64,000 nucleotides of DNA from Lachnospiraceae bacterium (GCA_028689585.1 JAQVCW010000004.1:96373-160372); one strand, 5' to 3'. Shown: positions 54,604 through 63,832, counted from the first letter of the stretch. The notes: generated by a model not told the origin, from the letters alone. Made by a program: numbers and translations.

Positions 54604-56361
54604 ATGAAGAAGGTTTTATTAACTGCGGTTAACGCGAAATACATACATTCGAATCTGGCGGTGTACAGCCTGAAGGCCTGCACCCCAAAATACGATGGAC
54701 AGATTGAGATTGCAGAATTCACCATCAACCACTATAAAGATTATATTTTGCAGGAAATATACAGAAAAAAGCCGGATATTCTGGCTTTTTCCTGTTATAT
54801 ATGGAATATGGAGTATGTGGTCTGGCTGATGGAAAATCTGCACCTGGTACTGCCGGAGACAAAGATCTGGCTGGGCGGTCCGGAAGCGTCCTACTGCAGC
54901 CGGGAGCTGATGGAGGAGCACCCGGAGATTACGGGAATCATGCAGGGAGAAGGAGAACGCAGCTTTGGCTCCCTGATGGAATATTATCTGGATGGGAGCG
55001 GGAGCCTGAGCCAGATCCCGGGAATCGTTTACCGGGGCAGTGAAGCACAGCCGTGTGATATTTTCGAAAATCCCAGGAAGCTTCCGGCAGCTTATATCCC
55101 CATGGATGAGCTTCCTTTTGTCTACGAAGATATGTCCCGCTATGCCAATAAGATCATATACTATGAAAGCAGCCGGGGCTGCCCTTTTTCCTGCAGCTAC
55201 TGTCTTTCCTCCATCGACAAGCGGGTGCGTCTGCGCAGCCTGGAGCTGGTACAAAAGGAGCTTCAGTTTTTCCTGGATCACAGGGTGCCCCAGGTGAAAT
55301 TCGTAGACCGCACCTTTAACTGCAATCATGCCCATGCCATGGGAATCTGGCAGTATATTCTGGAGCATGACAATGGAATTACCAACTTTCATTTTGAGAT
55401 TGAAGCGGATCTGCTGACAGAAGAAGAGCTGGAGCTGCTGGGAAGGATGCGTTCCGGACTGGTACAGTTGGAGATCGGGGTGCAGTCTGTGAATCCTCAG
55501 ACGCTGGAGGCGGTGCACCGCAGGACGGATTTTGCAAAAATTGCGGCAGTATCCAGGCGGATCGCTTCCGGCGGGAATATTCATCAGCATCTGGATTTGA
55601 TCGCAGGGCTTCCCTATGAGGATTTTGACAGCTTTCGCCATTCCTTCGATATGGTTTACGGGCTTCATCCCCAGGAGCTTCAGCTTGGCTTTTTGAAGGT
55701 GCTCAAGGGGGCCGGTATCCGGGAGGATGCGGCCTGCTATGGAATTATCTGGCAGAAACAGCCTGTCTATGAGGTATTATCCACAAACTGGCTGAGCTAT
55801 GAGGATATCCTGAGATTAAAGGGTGTGGAGGAAATGCTGGAGGTCTATTACAACAGCCAGCAGTTTGCCCTTACCATAAGCAGGCTGGAGCAGAACTTTT
55901 CCTCGGCTTTTGATCTGTATGCGGCACTGGCGGATTACTATGAAAAAGAGGGACTGAATGGAACCATGTATTCACGGCTGCAGAGGATGGAAATTCTCAG
56001 AGCTTTTGCCCGCGGGGCGGATCCCGATCATGCGTATGCGTATGACGAACCTCTTTTGCGGGATCTGTATCTGCGTGAAAACGCCAAGAGCCGTCCGTCC
56101 TGGGCAGCGGATCAGACAGAGTACAAGAGGGCCATGGTCCATTTTTATCAGTGGGAAGAAGAAAGACGCTGTTATCTGAAGGGCTATGAAGGGTTTAACT
56201 GGAAGCAGATGAGCAAGATGACTCACCTGGAGCGTTTTCCTCAAAAAGAAGGCGCGCAGTGGCTGCTGTTTGACTACCGCCAGCGCAGCCCGTTAAATAA
56301 TGATGCCATGACCTATGATATCACAGAGACGATGGAGTCAGTCCTGACTGAAGGGGAGTAA
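54604..56361 (+). CDS. B12-binding domain radical SAM protein (DUF4080 type)
   Basis: A 585-residue protein. The N-terminal cobalamin-binding-like domain (about 1-140) precedes a radical SAM core with C193-x3-C197-x2-C200 (RGCPFSCSYC), then a C-terminal DUF4080-like domain. Members are widespread in clostridia; their reactions are mostly unknown, with methylation or ring formation as candidates. I chose the ATG at 54604; a GTG at 54541 lies inside the hairpin repeat. Confidence 0.82.
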   Translation: MKKVLLTAVNAKYIHSNLAVYSLKACTPKYDGQIEIAEFTINHYKDYILQEIYRKKPDILAFSCYIWNMEYVVWLMENLHLVLPETKIWLGGPEASYCSRELMEEHPEITGIMQGEGERSFGSLMEYYLDGSGSLSQIPGIVYRGSEAQPCDIFENPRKLPAAYIPMDELPFVYEDMSRYANKIIYYESSRGCPFSCSYCLSSIDKRVRLRSLELVQKELQFFLDHRVPQVKFVDRTFNCNHAHAMGIWQYILEHDNGITNFHFEIEADLLTEEELELLGRMRSGLVQLEIGVQSVNPQTLEAVHRRTDFAKIAAVSRRIASGGNIHQHLDLIAGLPYEDFDSFRHSFDMVYGLHPQELQLGFLKVLKGAGIREDAACYGIIWQKQPVYEVLSTNWLSYEDILRLKGVEEMLEVYYNSQQFALTISRLEQNFSSAFDLYAALADYYEKEGLNGTMYSRLQRMEILRAFARGADPDHAYAYDEPLLRDLYLRENAKSRPSWAADQTEYKRAMVHFYQWEEERRCYLKGYEGFNWKQMSKMTHLERFPQKEGAQWLLFDYRQRSPLNNDAMTYDITETMESVLTEGE

Positions 56362-56367
56362 AGCCCG

Positions 56368-56405
56368 TCAGCCCATTTGCAGTCAGCAGATTTAGATTGG
56401 GCTGA
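56368..56405. repeat. Dispersed hairpin repeat, copy 6
   Basis: Arms TCAGCCCAT (56368-56376) and TTGGGCTGA (56397-56405), one mismatch at the base of the loop side. It ends 20 bases before the start of nth. Confidence 0.7.
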
Positions 56406-56425
56406 TGCTCGAAGGAGAGGTGAAA

Positions 56426-57061
56426 ATGACAAAACGAACGAAGGAAATTCTGGATCTTCTGGATGAAAAATATACCACAGAGTATGTTTGTTATCTGAAT
56501 CATGAAAATGCATGGCAGCTTTTGATCGCTACCATGCTCAGTGCCCAGTGCACAGATGCCCGTGTCAATATCGTGACGGCGGATCTGTTTCAGAAATATG
56601 ATACACTGGAAAAGTTTGCCGGTGCTGATCTAAAGGAGCTGGAGCAGGATATCAAGCCTACGGGCTTCTATCATAATAAAGCTAAAAATATCATATCCTG
56701 TACCAGAGATCTGGTGGAGAAGTACGGCGGAGAGGTGCCGTCCTCCATGGAGGAATTGACTTCTCTGGCGGGTGTGGGGCGCAAGACGGCCAATGTGATC
56801 CGGGGCAACATTTATCATGAGCCCAGCGTGGTGGTGGATACCCATGTAAAACGGATTTCCAGGAGGCTGGGTCTGGCCAGAGAAGAGGATCCGGAAAAGA
56901 TTGAGATGGAGCTGATGAAGGTGCTTCCAAAGGATCATTGGATTTTATATAATATCCAGATCATAACCTTTGGACGCCAGATCTGCTTTGCCAGAAACCC
57001 AAACTGTGAGGAGTGCTTTCTGACAAAATACTGTAAAGAAAAGAAAAAGGAAAAGAAGTAA
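56426..57061 (+). CDS. nth: Endonuclease III
   Basis: A 211-residue DNA glycosylase/AP lyase that removes oxidised pyrimidines. The helix-hairpin-helix with catalytic Lys is LTSLAGVGRKTANVI, the catalytic Asp is in VDTHVKR, and the C-terminal [4Fe-4S] motif is C-x6-C-x2-C-x5-C. I chose the ATG at 56426 after AAGGAGAGG; an ATG at 56405 overlaps the hairpin repeat. Confidence 0.95.
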   Translation: MTKRTKEILDLLDEKYTTEYVCYLNHENAWQLLIATMLSAQCTDARVNIVTADLFQKYDTLEKFAGADLKELEQDIKPTGFYHNKAKNIISCTRDLVEKYGGEVPSSMEELTSLAGVGRKTANVIRGNIYHEPSVVVDTHVKRISRRLGLAREEDPEKIEMELMKVLPKDHWILYNIQIITFGRQICFARNPNCEECFLTKYCKEKKKEKK

Positions 57062-57070
57062 AAATAGGCT

Positions 57071-57099
57071 TGTAGGATTTGCCAAAATATTTTACAATA
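57071..57099 (+). promoter_or_regulatory. Sigma-A promoter before the small membrane protein
   Basis: TTGTAG (57071-57076), 17-base spacer, TACAAT (57094-57099). Confidence 0.5.
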
Positions 57100-57131
57100 G
57101 GAAGCAGCGTAGAAGATAAGAGGTGATTGAC

Positions 57132-57239
57132 ATGATGAATTTCAGAAATTCCAAAACAAAGAGAATTATTGTAGGAGTAGTTGCGATCTTAATCGTACTG
57201 GCGATGGTAGTGCCGATGATACTGAGCGCAGTGGTATAA
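57132..57239 (+). CDS. Small single-pass membrane protein, 35 residues
   Basis: MMNFRNSKTKRIIVGVVAIL then a hydrophobic stretch to the stop: a positively charged N-terminus followed by one membrane helix, so N-in orientation is expected. GAGGTG precedes the ATG and a promoter lies 33 bases upstream. It resembles the tiny DUF4044/Prli42-type proteins of Firmicutes, but I cannot confirm homology. It lies directly before the VanW gene. Confidence 0.65.
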   Translation: MMNFRNSKTKRIIVGVVAILIVLAMVVPMILSAVV

Positions 57240-57275
57240 AATTTTAATCAGCCAACTTAATGAGGATACAGTCGA

Positions 57276-58850
57276 ATGAAAAAAAGCAGTGTAAAGGCGG
57301 CAGCCGCCGCTGTCATTTTATCGGGAGCTATATTCTGCACTGGCAGTCAGATGATCCGGGCAGAAGAAGAGATCCGCATCAGCAAAGGTGTTCTGATTGA
57401 AGGGGTAGATGTCAGCGGAATGACTGCCCGGGAAGCGGTGGATGCAGTACAGGCCAAAGTGAAAGAGATGGGGGAAGCGACCGTCACCCTGACCATGGGG
57501 GATGAGACTACGATTACAGCGACGCTCAATCAGCTTGGCCTGGAATGGGGCAACAAAGAAATTATTGATGAAGTACAAAAGCTGGGGACTACAGGTAATA
57601 TTGTGCAGCGGTATAAGGATCAGAAGGATCTGGAGCAGCAGAATAAGGAGTATGATATTACATTTACCACAGACAATGATATGGCAAGAAGCTATCTTGA
57701 GGGCTGCAGCATATACAATTCAGAGCCGGTCAATGGAACGATCTATACCGCTGATGATGGTACCCCTGCAGTAGAAGGCGGCACGGACGGCGTGACGCTG
57801 CGGGTGGACGATTCTGTGACCGCAGTGGAGCAGGCAGTCGAGGGCTGGACCGGCGGAGAGCTGACGGTGGATCTGGCGGTTGATAAGGCTGCGCCGGATA
57901 TCAGCCAGGAAGAGCTGAGTCTGGTAAAGGATGTGCTGGGGACGGCAACTACCGATTATTCGGCATCCAGTTCAGCCAGAGCCATCAATGTGCAAAACGG
58001 CTGTGCCAAGCTCAATGGTTCTCTGATCTTCCCGGGTGAGGGCTTTTCCGTGACAGCGGCCGTAGTTCCGTTTACGGCGGAAAATGGCTATGAACCGGCT
58101 CCTTCTTATGAAGAAAACAGGGTAGTGGATTCTTATGGCGGAGGAATCTGTCAGGTGTCCACCACATTGTACAATGCTGTGCTAAAGTCAGAGCTGGAAG
58201 TCACATCCAGATCGAACCACACCATGATCGTTACTTACGTGGATCCTTCCAAGGATGCGGCTATTGCAGAAGGTGTTATGGATCTGGCATTTGTAAATAA
58301 CACGGATGCCCCCATTTATATTACAGGCTATACTTACGGCGGGCAGATCACATTCACCATTTATGGACATGAGACAAGGGCATCGAACCGCAGCATTGAG
58401 TTTGAAAGCAGGGTGACCAGTACCACAGAGCCGTCGGGCGTGATGCTGTATCCGAATACAGCGCAGAATGTAGGTTACCTGAATCAGGTTCAGTCTCCAC
58501 ACACCGGATATACCGCGGAGCTGTGGAAAAATATCTACGAAGACGGAAATCTGGTGGACAGTGTGCAGATCAACAGCAGCACTTACCAGTCCGTAGGCAC
58601 TGCTTATGATGTGGGAGTAGCCACTTCAAATACTGCGCTGTCACAGGCCATCTATACCGCCATCGGAAACAATGATCTGGCTTCGGTACAGACGGTGATC
58701 GCCAATGCTTCGTCTTATACAGCGCCGACGGAGACGCCGAGCACATCGCAGCCTGCGACAGAAGCGCCTGCGACAGAAGCACCTGCGACAGAGGCTCCGG
58801 TGATGGATGAAGGCGGTGGAGATGTGACGATCGTTGATCCTCCGGAATGA
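57276..58850 (+). CDS. VanW-family secreted/peptidoglycan-binding-like protein
   Basis: A 524-residue exported protein. N-terminal signal or anchor (about 1-28), a peptidoglycan-binding-4-like domain (about 50-210), then a VanW domain with NGSLIFPGEGFS and GGGICQVSTTLYNAVL. The C-terminus is low in complexity with ATEAP repeats, typical of a wall-spanning linker. The function of VanW is not settled. The start lies in a weak ribosome-site context (GAGGATAC). Confidence 0.85.
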   Translation: MKKSSVKAAAAAVILSGAIFCTGSQMIRAEEEIRISKGVLIEGVDVSGMTAREAVDAVQAKVKEMGEATVTLTMGDETTITATLNQLGLEWGNKEIIDEVQKLGTTGNIVQRYKDQKDLEQQNKEYDITFTTDNDMARSYLEGCSIYNSEPVNGTIYTADDGTPAVEGGTDGVTLRVDDSVTAVEQAVEGWTGGELTVDLAVDKAAPDISQEELSLVKDVLGTATTDYSASSSARAINVQNGCAKLNGSLIFPGEGFSVTAAVVPFTAENGYEPAPSYEENRVVDSYGGGICQVSTTLYNAVLKSELEVTSRSNHTMIVTYVDPSKDAAIAEGVMDLAFVNNTDAPIYITGYTYGGQITFTIYGHETRASNRSIEFESRVTSTTEPSGVMLYPNTAQNVGYLNQVQSPHTGYTAELWKNIYEDGNLVDSVQINSSTYQSVGTAYDVGVATSNTALSQAIYTAIGNNDLASVQTVIANASSYTAPTETPSTSQPATEAPATEAPATEAPVMDEGGGDVTIVDPPE

Positions 58851-58917
58851 TGATTTTGCAGCAGTTTTGTATCGGCAATACGCAGCTTTGCGGCGATGCC
58901 GGGAGAATATGACTTTG

Positions 58918-58975
58918 GGGCTGTCGCACCATACAGTGAAAAAGGTTTGCTGTAGTGTGTGACAGCCCATTTTTA
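58918..58975 (+). terminator. Terminator after the VanW gene
   Basis: GGGCTGTC and GACAGCCC, with further partial pairing inside (CAC/GTG, ACAG/CTGT), form a long hairpin followed by ATTTTTAG. Confidence 0.65.
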
Positions 58976-58991
58976 GCAGATGGAGAAAGTG

Positions 58992-60008
58992 ATGAAAAGT
59001 GGTAAGGTATCAGAAAGTGTTTTAAAACGTTCGGTACTGCGCCCCCTGTTGGGAGCGGGTGCAGTATTTGCAGCGGGCTCCCGCTCTGCGGGAGGATTTC
59101 CGGGGGAGGACTGTCAGCTCTGGCAAAGTGCCGGCCCACAGACCGGCATCACCTCTGTCTGCGGCACGCTGGGAGGCTGTTATGACAGGGATATGGAAAT
59201 GTTTCTGAACAGCATTGTAAATAATCTGGCGGCAGGCGGAGTGCAGGCGGAGGCGGTTTCTATGAACATTATGCTTCCGGCCGGGACAGAAGAGAGCAGG
59301 CTGGGGGAGTATGCCAGGCAGGCCGGAGCCGCATGCGCTGCGCGCCGGCTTAAGATAGCAGGCGGTCATACGGAGGCGGGCAGTGTCCTGGAGAGCCCGG
59401 TGATATCCATAACAGGCTTTGGCAGCAAAATTGCAGAAAGAAAACAGCTCCGGCCATCCTGTGATCTGGTGATGGCCGGCTGGATCGGTATGGCCGGTAC
59501 GGTAATTTTGGCGCAGAACCGGGAAGAGGAACTTTTAAAACGGTATCCTTTTTCTCTGGTGGATGGAGCGAAGGGAATCCGGGAGCATCTGATGATAGTG
59601 AAAGCCGCAGAGATCGGAAATGCAGCCGGAGTGACTGCGATGCATGATGTGTCTTCGGGAGGCATTTTTGGCGCTCTGTGGGAGATGACAGAAGCGGCAG
59701 GGGTTGGAATGGAAGCGGACCTGAAAAAACTGCCGGTTCGTCAGGAAACCATAGAGATCAGTGACTTTTTTGGCATCAATCCCTATCAGCTCTACGGACA
59801 GGGAGCGCTGCTTTTTGGAACCGAAGAAGGAGGAGCACTGGTCCTGGCACTGCAGGCGGCAGGGATACCTGCGGCAGTGATCGGACGGACGACTGCGGGA
59901 AATGACCGGATCTTAAGAAACGGGGAAGAGCAGCGTTTCCTGGAGCGGCCGCAGCAGGATGCGCTGTGGAAGCTGGCGGATGCAGAGACTGGAACATGCG
60001 GAAATTAG
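58992..60008 (+). CDS. AIR synthase-related protein (HypE/ThiL-like fold)
   Basis: A 338-residue protein with AIR synthase N- and C-terminal domains. GGHTEAGSVLESPVISITGFG and MHDVSSGGIFGALWEMTEAAGVGMEADL match HypE-like ATP-binding members. HypE itself ends in a catalytic Cys; no such C-terminal PR(I/V)C motif is seen, so hydrogenase maturation is not supported. Exact role unknown. The ATG at 58992 lies 6 bases after GGAG. Confidence 0.75.
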   Translation: MKSGKVSESVLKRSVLRPLLGAGAVFAAGSRSAGGFPGEDCQLWQSAGPQTGITSVCGTLGGCYDRDMEMFLNSIVNNLAAGGVQAEAVSMNIMLPAGTEESRLGEYARQAGAACAARRLKIAGGHTEAGSVLESPVISITGFGSKIAERKQLRPSCDLVMAGWIGMAGTVILAQNREEELLKRYPFSLVDGAKGIREHLMIVKAAEIGNAAGVTAMHDVSSGGIFGALWEMTEAAGVGMEADLKKLPVRQETIEISDFFGINPYQLYGQGALLFGTEEGGALVLALQAAGIPAAVIGRTTAGNDRILRNGEEQRFLERPQQDALWKLADAETGTCGN

Positions 60009-60052
60009 AGAATGCAGAAGCCGGAGAATGCAGAAGCCGGAGAACGCAGAAG
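60008..60052. repeat. 16-bp tandem repeat
   Basis: GAGAATGCAGAAGCCG is present twice perfectly and a third time in part. It lies in the gap before the Lrp gene, in frame with it but upstream of the likely start. Confidence 0.75.
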
Positions 60053-60116
60053 TGCAGGTCATGAAACAGAGAAAACAAAACATGCTGCAGTACCTGCAGC
60101 AGATGGGAGAGTGGAA

Positions 60117-60599
60117 ATGAGAGAGCAGATTTTAACATTTCTGGAAAAAAACAGCAAAATTGATGCAAAAGAGCTGGCAATTCTATTGGGCTCCAGCGAA
60201 GAAGTGATCGCAGAAGAGATCAAAAAGATGGAACAGGAGCAGATCATCTGCGGGTACCATACTCTGGTGAACTGGGATAAGACAGAAGAAGACAAGATCA
60301 CCGCGCTGATCGAAGTGCGGGTGACGCCTCAGCGGGGACAGGGCTTTGACAATATCGCAGAGCGGATCTACAACTATCCTGAGGTGCAGTCAGTGTATTT
60401 GATTTCCGGCGCTTATGACCTTCTGGTGATCCTGGAGGGAAAGACTCTGAAGGAGGTATCCAGCTTTGTTTCCGACAAGCTGTCCACCCTGGAGACAGTG
60501 ATCAGCACAGCCACTCATTTTATTCTGAAAAAATATAAAGATGATGGTATTATTATGTCGAAAAAATCGAAAGACGAAAGGATGTTGATGACGCCTTGA
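60117..60599 (+). CDS. Lrp/AsnC-family transcriptional regulator
   Basis: A 160-residue regulator with an N-terminal helix-turn-helix (IDAKELAILLGSSEEVIAEE) and a C-terminal RAM ligand-sensing domain. The gene overlaps the aminotransferase start by 4 bases (TTGA), which links it to amino acid metabolism. I chose the ATG at 60117 after GGGAGAG; a farther start would translate the 16-bp repeat. Confidence 0.88.
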   Translation: MREQILTFLEKNSKIDAKELAILLGSSEEVIAEEIKKMEQEQIICGYHTLVNWDKTEEDKITALIEVRVTPQRGQGFDNIAERIYNYPEVQSVYLISGAYDLLVILEGKTLKEVSSFVSDKLSTLETVISTATHFILKKYKDDGIIMSKKSKDERMLMTP

Positions 60600-61771
60600 G
60601 AAATCCCATAGCAGAAAAAGCCGGAAAAATAAAACCATCCGGCATAAGAAAGTTTTTTGATATTGTCAGTGAGATGGATGATGTGGTTTCCCTTGGAGTA
60701 GGAGAGCCGGATTTCGATACGCCCTGGGCGGTCCGGGATGAGGGCATCTACACGCTGGAGCGGGGGAAGACATTCTACACCTCCAATGCCGGACTAAAAG
60801 AGCTGAGAACAGAAATCTGCCGTTATCTGAAGCGGAGATTTGCGCTGGAATATGATCCGCTGCAGGAAACGCTGGTGACGGTAGGGGGCAGTGAAGGCAT
60901 TGATCTGGCCTTTCGCGCCATGCTGAATCCGGGCGATGAGGTGCTGATTCCACAGCCCTGCTACGTGTCCTATGTACCTTGTGCAGAACTGGCGGACGGA
61001 GTCCCGGTGGCGATTAACCTGAAAGCGGAAAATGAATTCCGGCTTACCAGAGAGGAACTGCTGGAGGCGATTACCGAAAAGACCAAGATTCTTGTCCTTC
61101 CATTTCCAAACAACCCTACCGGGGCCATTATGAGCAGGGAGGATCTGGAAGCCATCGCAGAAGTGATTATTGAAAAAGATATCTATGTGCTCAGTGATGA
61201 AATTTATGCTGAACTGACCTTTGGCGAAGAGAATCATGTGAGCATTGCCAGCCTGCCGGGCATGAAGGAACGCACTATTTTGATCAACGGTTTTTCCAAA
61301 TCCCATGCCATGACGGGATGGCGTCTGGGCTATGCCTGCGGACCCAAAGAAATTATCGGGCAGATGGTGAAGATCCATCAGTTCGCGATTATGTGCGCCC
61401 CCACCAACAGCCAGTATGCGGCAGTGGCCGCCCTGCGGGACTGCGACGGGGAAGTGGCACGGATGAGGGAAGCGTATAACCAGCGGCGCCGTTATCTGAT
61501 GTATTCTTTTCAGGAGATGGGACTGCCCTGCTTTGAACCGTTCGGGGCATTCTATGTCTTCCCATGCATTCGGGAATTTGGCATGTCCAGTGAAGAATTT
61601 GCCACAAGACTGCTGGAGGAGGAACGGGTAGCTGTGGTGCCGGGGGATGCCTTTGGAGACTGCGGAGAAGGGTTCCTGAGGATTTCTTATGCTTATTCGC
61701 TGGAGGATCTGAAGGTGGCATTGGGACGTCTGGGCAGATTTGTATGTAAGCTTCGGGAGATGAAAAAATAA
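60596..61771 (+). CDS. PLP-dependent aminotransferase (class I/II)
   Basis: A 391-residue fold type I aminotransferase with the PLP lysine K235 in NGFSKSHAMTGWRLGY and the conserved NNPTGA and DEIYAEL segments. It resembles MalY/PatA-type or aromatic aminotransferases. Start is a TTG that overlaps the Lrp stop, so the two genes are translationally coupled and probably co-regulated. Substrate unknown. Confidence 0.88.
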   Translation: MRNPIAEKAGKIKPSGIRKFFDIVSEMDDVVSLGVGEPDFDTPWAVRDEGIYTLERGKTFYTSNAGLKELRTEICRYLKRRFALEYDPLQETLVTVGGSEGIDLAFRAMLNPGDEVLIPQPCYVSYVPCAELADGVPVAINLKAENEFRLTREELLEAITEKTKILVLPFPNNPTGAIMSREDLEAIAEVIIEKDIYVLSDEIYAELTFGEENHVSIASLPGMKERTILINGFSKSHAMTGWRLGYACGPKEIIGQMVKIHQFAIMCAPTNSQYAAVAALRDCDGEVARMREAYNQRRRYLMYSFQEMGLPCFEPFGAFYVFPCIREFGMSSEEFATRLLEEERVAVVPGDAFGDCGEGFLRISYAYSLEDLKVALGRLGRFVCKLREMKK

Positions 61772-61772
61772 A

Positions 61773-62321
61773 ATGGCAGAGTTAAACATTGTATTATTTG
61801 AACCGGAAATCCCCTCCAATACCGGAAATATCGGAAGAACCTGTGTCGCTACAGGAACCAGACTGCATCTGATCGAGCCTCTGGGATTTCACCTGACAGA
61901 GAAGGCGGTCAAACGGGCCGGCATGGATTACTGGGGAGATCTGGATGTGCGCAGATACAGCAATTATGAGGATTTTCTGGAGAAAAATCCGGGTGCGAAA
62001 ATTTATATGGCGACCACAAAGGCACGGCAGACCTATACAGAAGTGCATTATGAGCCGGACTGCTACATTATGTTCGGAAAAGAAAGCGCCGGAATACCGG
62101 AGGAAATCCTGCTGCAGAATAAAGAAACTGCAGTGCGGATTCCCATGACAGGAGAGACACGATCCCTGAATCTGAGCAATTCCGTGGCGATCGTGCTGTA
62201 CGAAGCGCTGCGGCAGAACCAGTTTGATCATATGAAGCTGGAAGGGCAGCTCCACCGGTACGAGTGGCAGAGCTGCCGTGGAGAAAAGAGAAAAAGAAGA
62301 AGGAGCAGGAAAGAATGGTAA
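61773..62321 (+). CDS. trmL: tRNA (cytidine(34)-2'-O)-methyltransferase
   Basis: A 182-residue SPOUT methyltransferase that modifies the wobble base of leucine tRNAs. Motifs NIGRTCVATG, MFGKESAGIP and IPMTGETRSLNLSNSVAIVLYE are those of TrmL. The C-terminus has an extra basic tail (RGEKRKRRRSRKEW) that overlaps the next gene by 7 bases. Confidence 0.93.
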   Translation: MAELNIVLFEPEIPSNTGNIGRTCVATGTRLHLIEPLGFHLTEKAVKRAGMDYWGDLDVRRYSNYEDFLEKNPGAKIYMATTKARQTYTEVHYEPDCYIMFGKESAGIPEEILLQNKETAVRIPMTGETRSLNLSNSVAIVLYEALRQNQFDHMKLEGQLHRYEWQSCRGEKRKRRRSRKEW

Positions 62322-63832
62322 AGCTACCGGTGGAATTTGAAGAGAGGATGCGAGATATCCTGGGAGAAGAGTATGGGGATTTTCTAAAGAGCTATGAGGA
62401 ACCCAGAAAGTATGGACTCAGGGTAAATACGAAAAAGATCAGTGCGGCGGAATTTGAACGCATTGCTCCTTTCCATCTGACGAAAATCCCCTGGATTCCA
62501 GGCGGGTATTATTATCTGGAGGAGGATGCTCCGGCAAGACACCCTTTCTATTACGCGGGACTTTATTATCTGCAGGAGCCAAGTGCCATGACACCGGCCA
62601 GTGTGCTGGAAATCAATCCGGGCGAGAAGGTGCTGGATCTGTGCGCTGCGCCGGGAGGAAAAGCCACTGCTCTGGGAGCAAAACTGCAGGAAAGCGGGCT
62701 TTTGGTGGCGAATGATATCAGCGCATCCCGGGCAAAGGCGCTGCTGAAGAATCTGGAGGTATTCGGCATTTCCAATCTATTCGTCACCAATGCCGTGCCT
62801 GCCCGGCTGGAAGAACAATTTCCCCGGTTCTTTGATAAGATCCTGGTGGATGCCCCCTGCTCCGGCGAAGGAATGTTCCGGAAGGACGAAGATACTATCA
62901 GAGCCTGGTATCCGCAAAAGCCGGCGGAATGCGCCAGAATCCAGAAGGACATTATCCTGAGAGCCGCCCGTATGCTGCGGCCGGGAGGGCGGATGCTCTA
63001 TTCCACCTGTACCTTTGCGCCCCAGGAAAACGAAGAAGTGATTGAACACCTCTTAAAAGAGTGTCCGCAGATGCACCTTTGTTCTATCCCGGAGAGGGAA
63101 GGGTTTTCCCCGGGCATGGGAGAGATGAAAGAGTGCGTTCGTCTTTGGCCGCATAAAATGAACGGGGAAGGACATTTTATGGCATTGCTGGTGAAAGAGG
63201 ACGGTTTGCCGGCCTGGGATTGGGACGGAGATCAATGCCCGGAAAGCAGCACGCAGGGAATGGATGCTGCGGGAAAAGCTCAGGAGGCATACGGCCCGGA
63301 AAAATTCACCGGGAAGAAGTCCTTCCTTCCGAAAAATAAAAAGTCACAAAAGAATATGGCGAAGAATGTACTTTCCAAAAGCGGGAATGGAGATTACCGT
63401 CCGGACAAAGTACAGCAGAAAGCATTGGACTATTTTCTGGGGAATATACAGGGGGATTTTCCGATGGAGCAAATCGAGGTGCGCCAAAATCAGGTATATC
63501 TGCTTTCGAACCTGCTTCCCGGGGTGAGCGGCATTCCATTTCTTCGAAATGGCCTGTATCTGGGAGAACTGAAAAAAGATCGCTTTGAACCAAGCCAGTC
63601 CCTCGCCATGGCATTGTCTGCCGGAGATTACAGCGGGACCATCGAACTGGGACCGGAAGATGAGCGCATAAAGCGTTATCTGAAGGGGGAAACCATCGAA
63701 ATTCAGGAAACAGAAGCCGACAGCCAGAGCGGCTGGAAATTGGTGTGTGTCAGCGGCTATCCACTGGGGTGGGGCAAGCTGGTAAATGGAATGCTGAAAA
63801 ATAAATATCATCCCGGATGGCGGATGAAATAG
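62315..63832 (+). CDS. RsmF-like rRNA (cytosine-C5-)-methyltransferase (NOL1/NOP2/Sun family)
   Basis: A 505-residue SAM-dependent m5C methyltransferase. SAM motif LDLCAAPGGKATAL (near 105), DAPCSGEGMFRKDE and the catalytic Cys in YSTCTFAPQENEE. The C-terminal extension after about residue 300 is a variable linker followed by an RsmF-type PUA-like domain. The ATG at 62315 lies after AAGGAG. A close relative of YebU/RsmF; the target base is not determined. Confidence 0.9.
   Translation: MVKLPVEFEERMRDILGEEYGDFLKSYEEPRKYGLRVNTKKISAAEFERIAPFHLTKIPWIPGGYYYLEEDAPARHPFYYAGLYYLQEPSAMTPASVLEINPGEKVLDLCAAPGGKATALGAKLQESGLLVANDISASRAKALLKNLEVFGISNLFVTNAVPARLEEQFPRFFDKILVDAPCSGEGMFRKDEDTIRAWYPQKPAECARIQKDIILRAARMLRPGGRMLYSTCTFAPQENEEVIEHLLKECPQMHLCSIPEREGFSPGMGEMKECVRLWPHKMNGEGHFMALLVKEDGLPAWDWDGDQCPESSTQGMDAAGKAQEAYGPEKFTGKKSFLPKNKKSQKNMAKNVLSKSGNGDYRPDKVQQKALDYFLGNIQGDFPMEQIEVRQNQVYLLSNLLPGVSGIPFLRNGLYLGELKKDRFEPSQSLAMALSAGDYSGTIELGPEDERIKRYLKGETIEIQETEADSQSGWKLVCVSGYPLGWGKLVNGMLKNKYHPGWRMK

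Noticed and set aside
54619..55668. A 349-codon minus-strand open frame opposite the radical SAM gene
   Set aside because: No ribosome site or domain; the plus strand carries the CX3CX2C motif.
58992..60008. Selenophosphate synthetase (SelD)
   Set aside because: The N-terminal Cys/Sec-Gly-Gly-Cys active-site motif and glycine-rich loop of SelD are absent.
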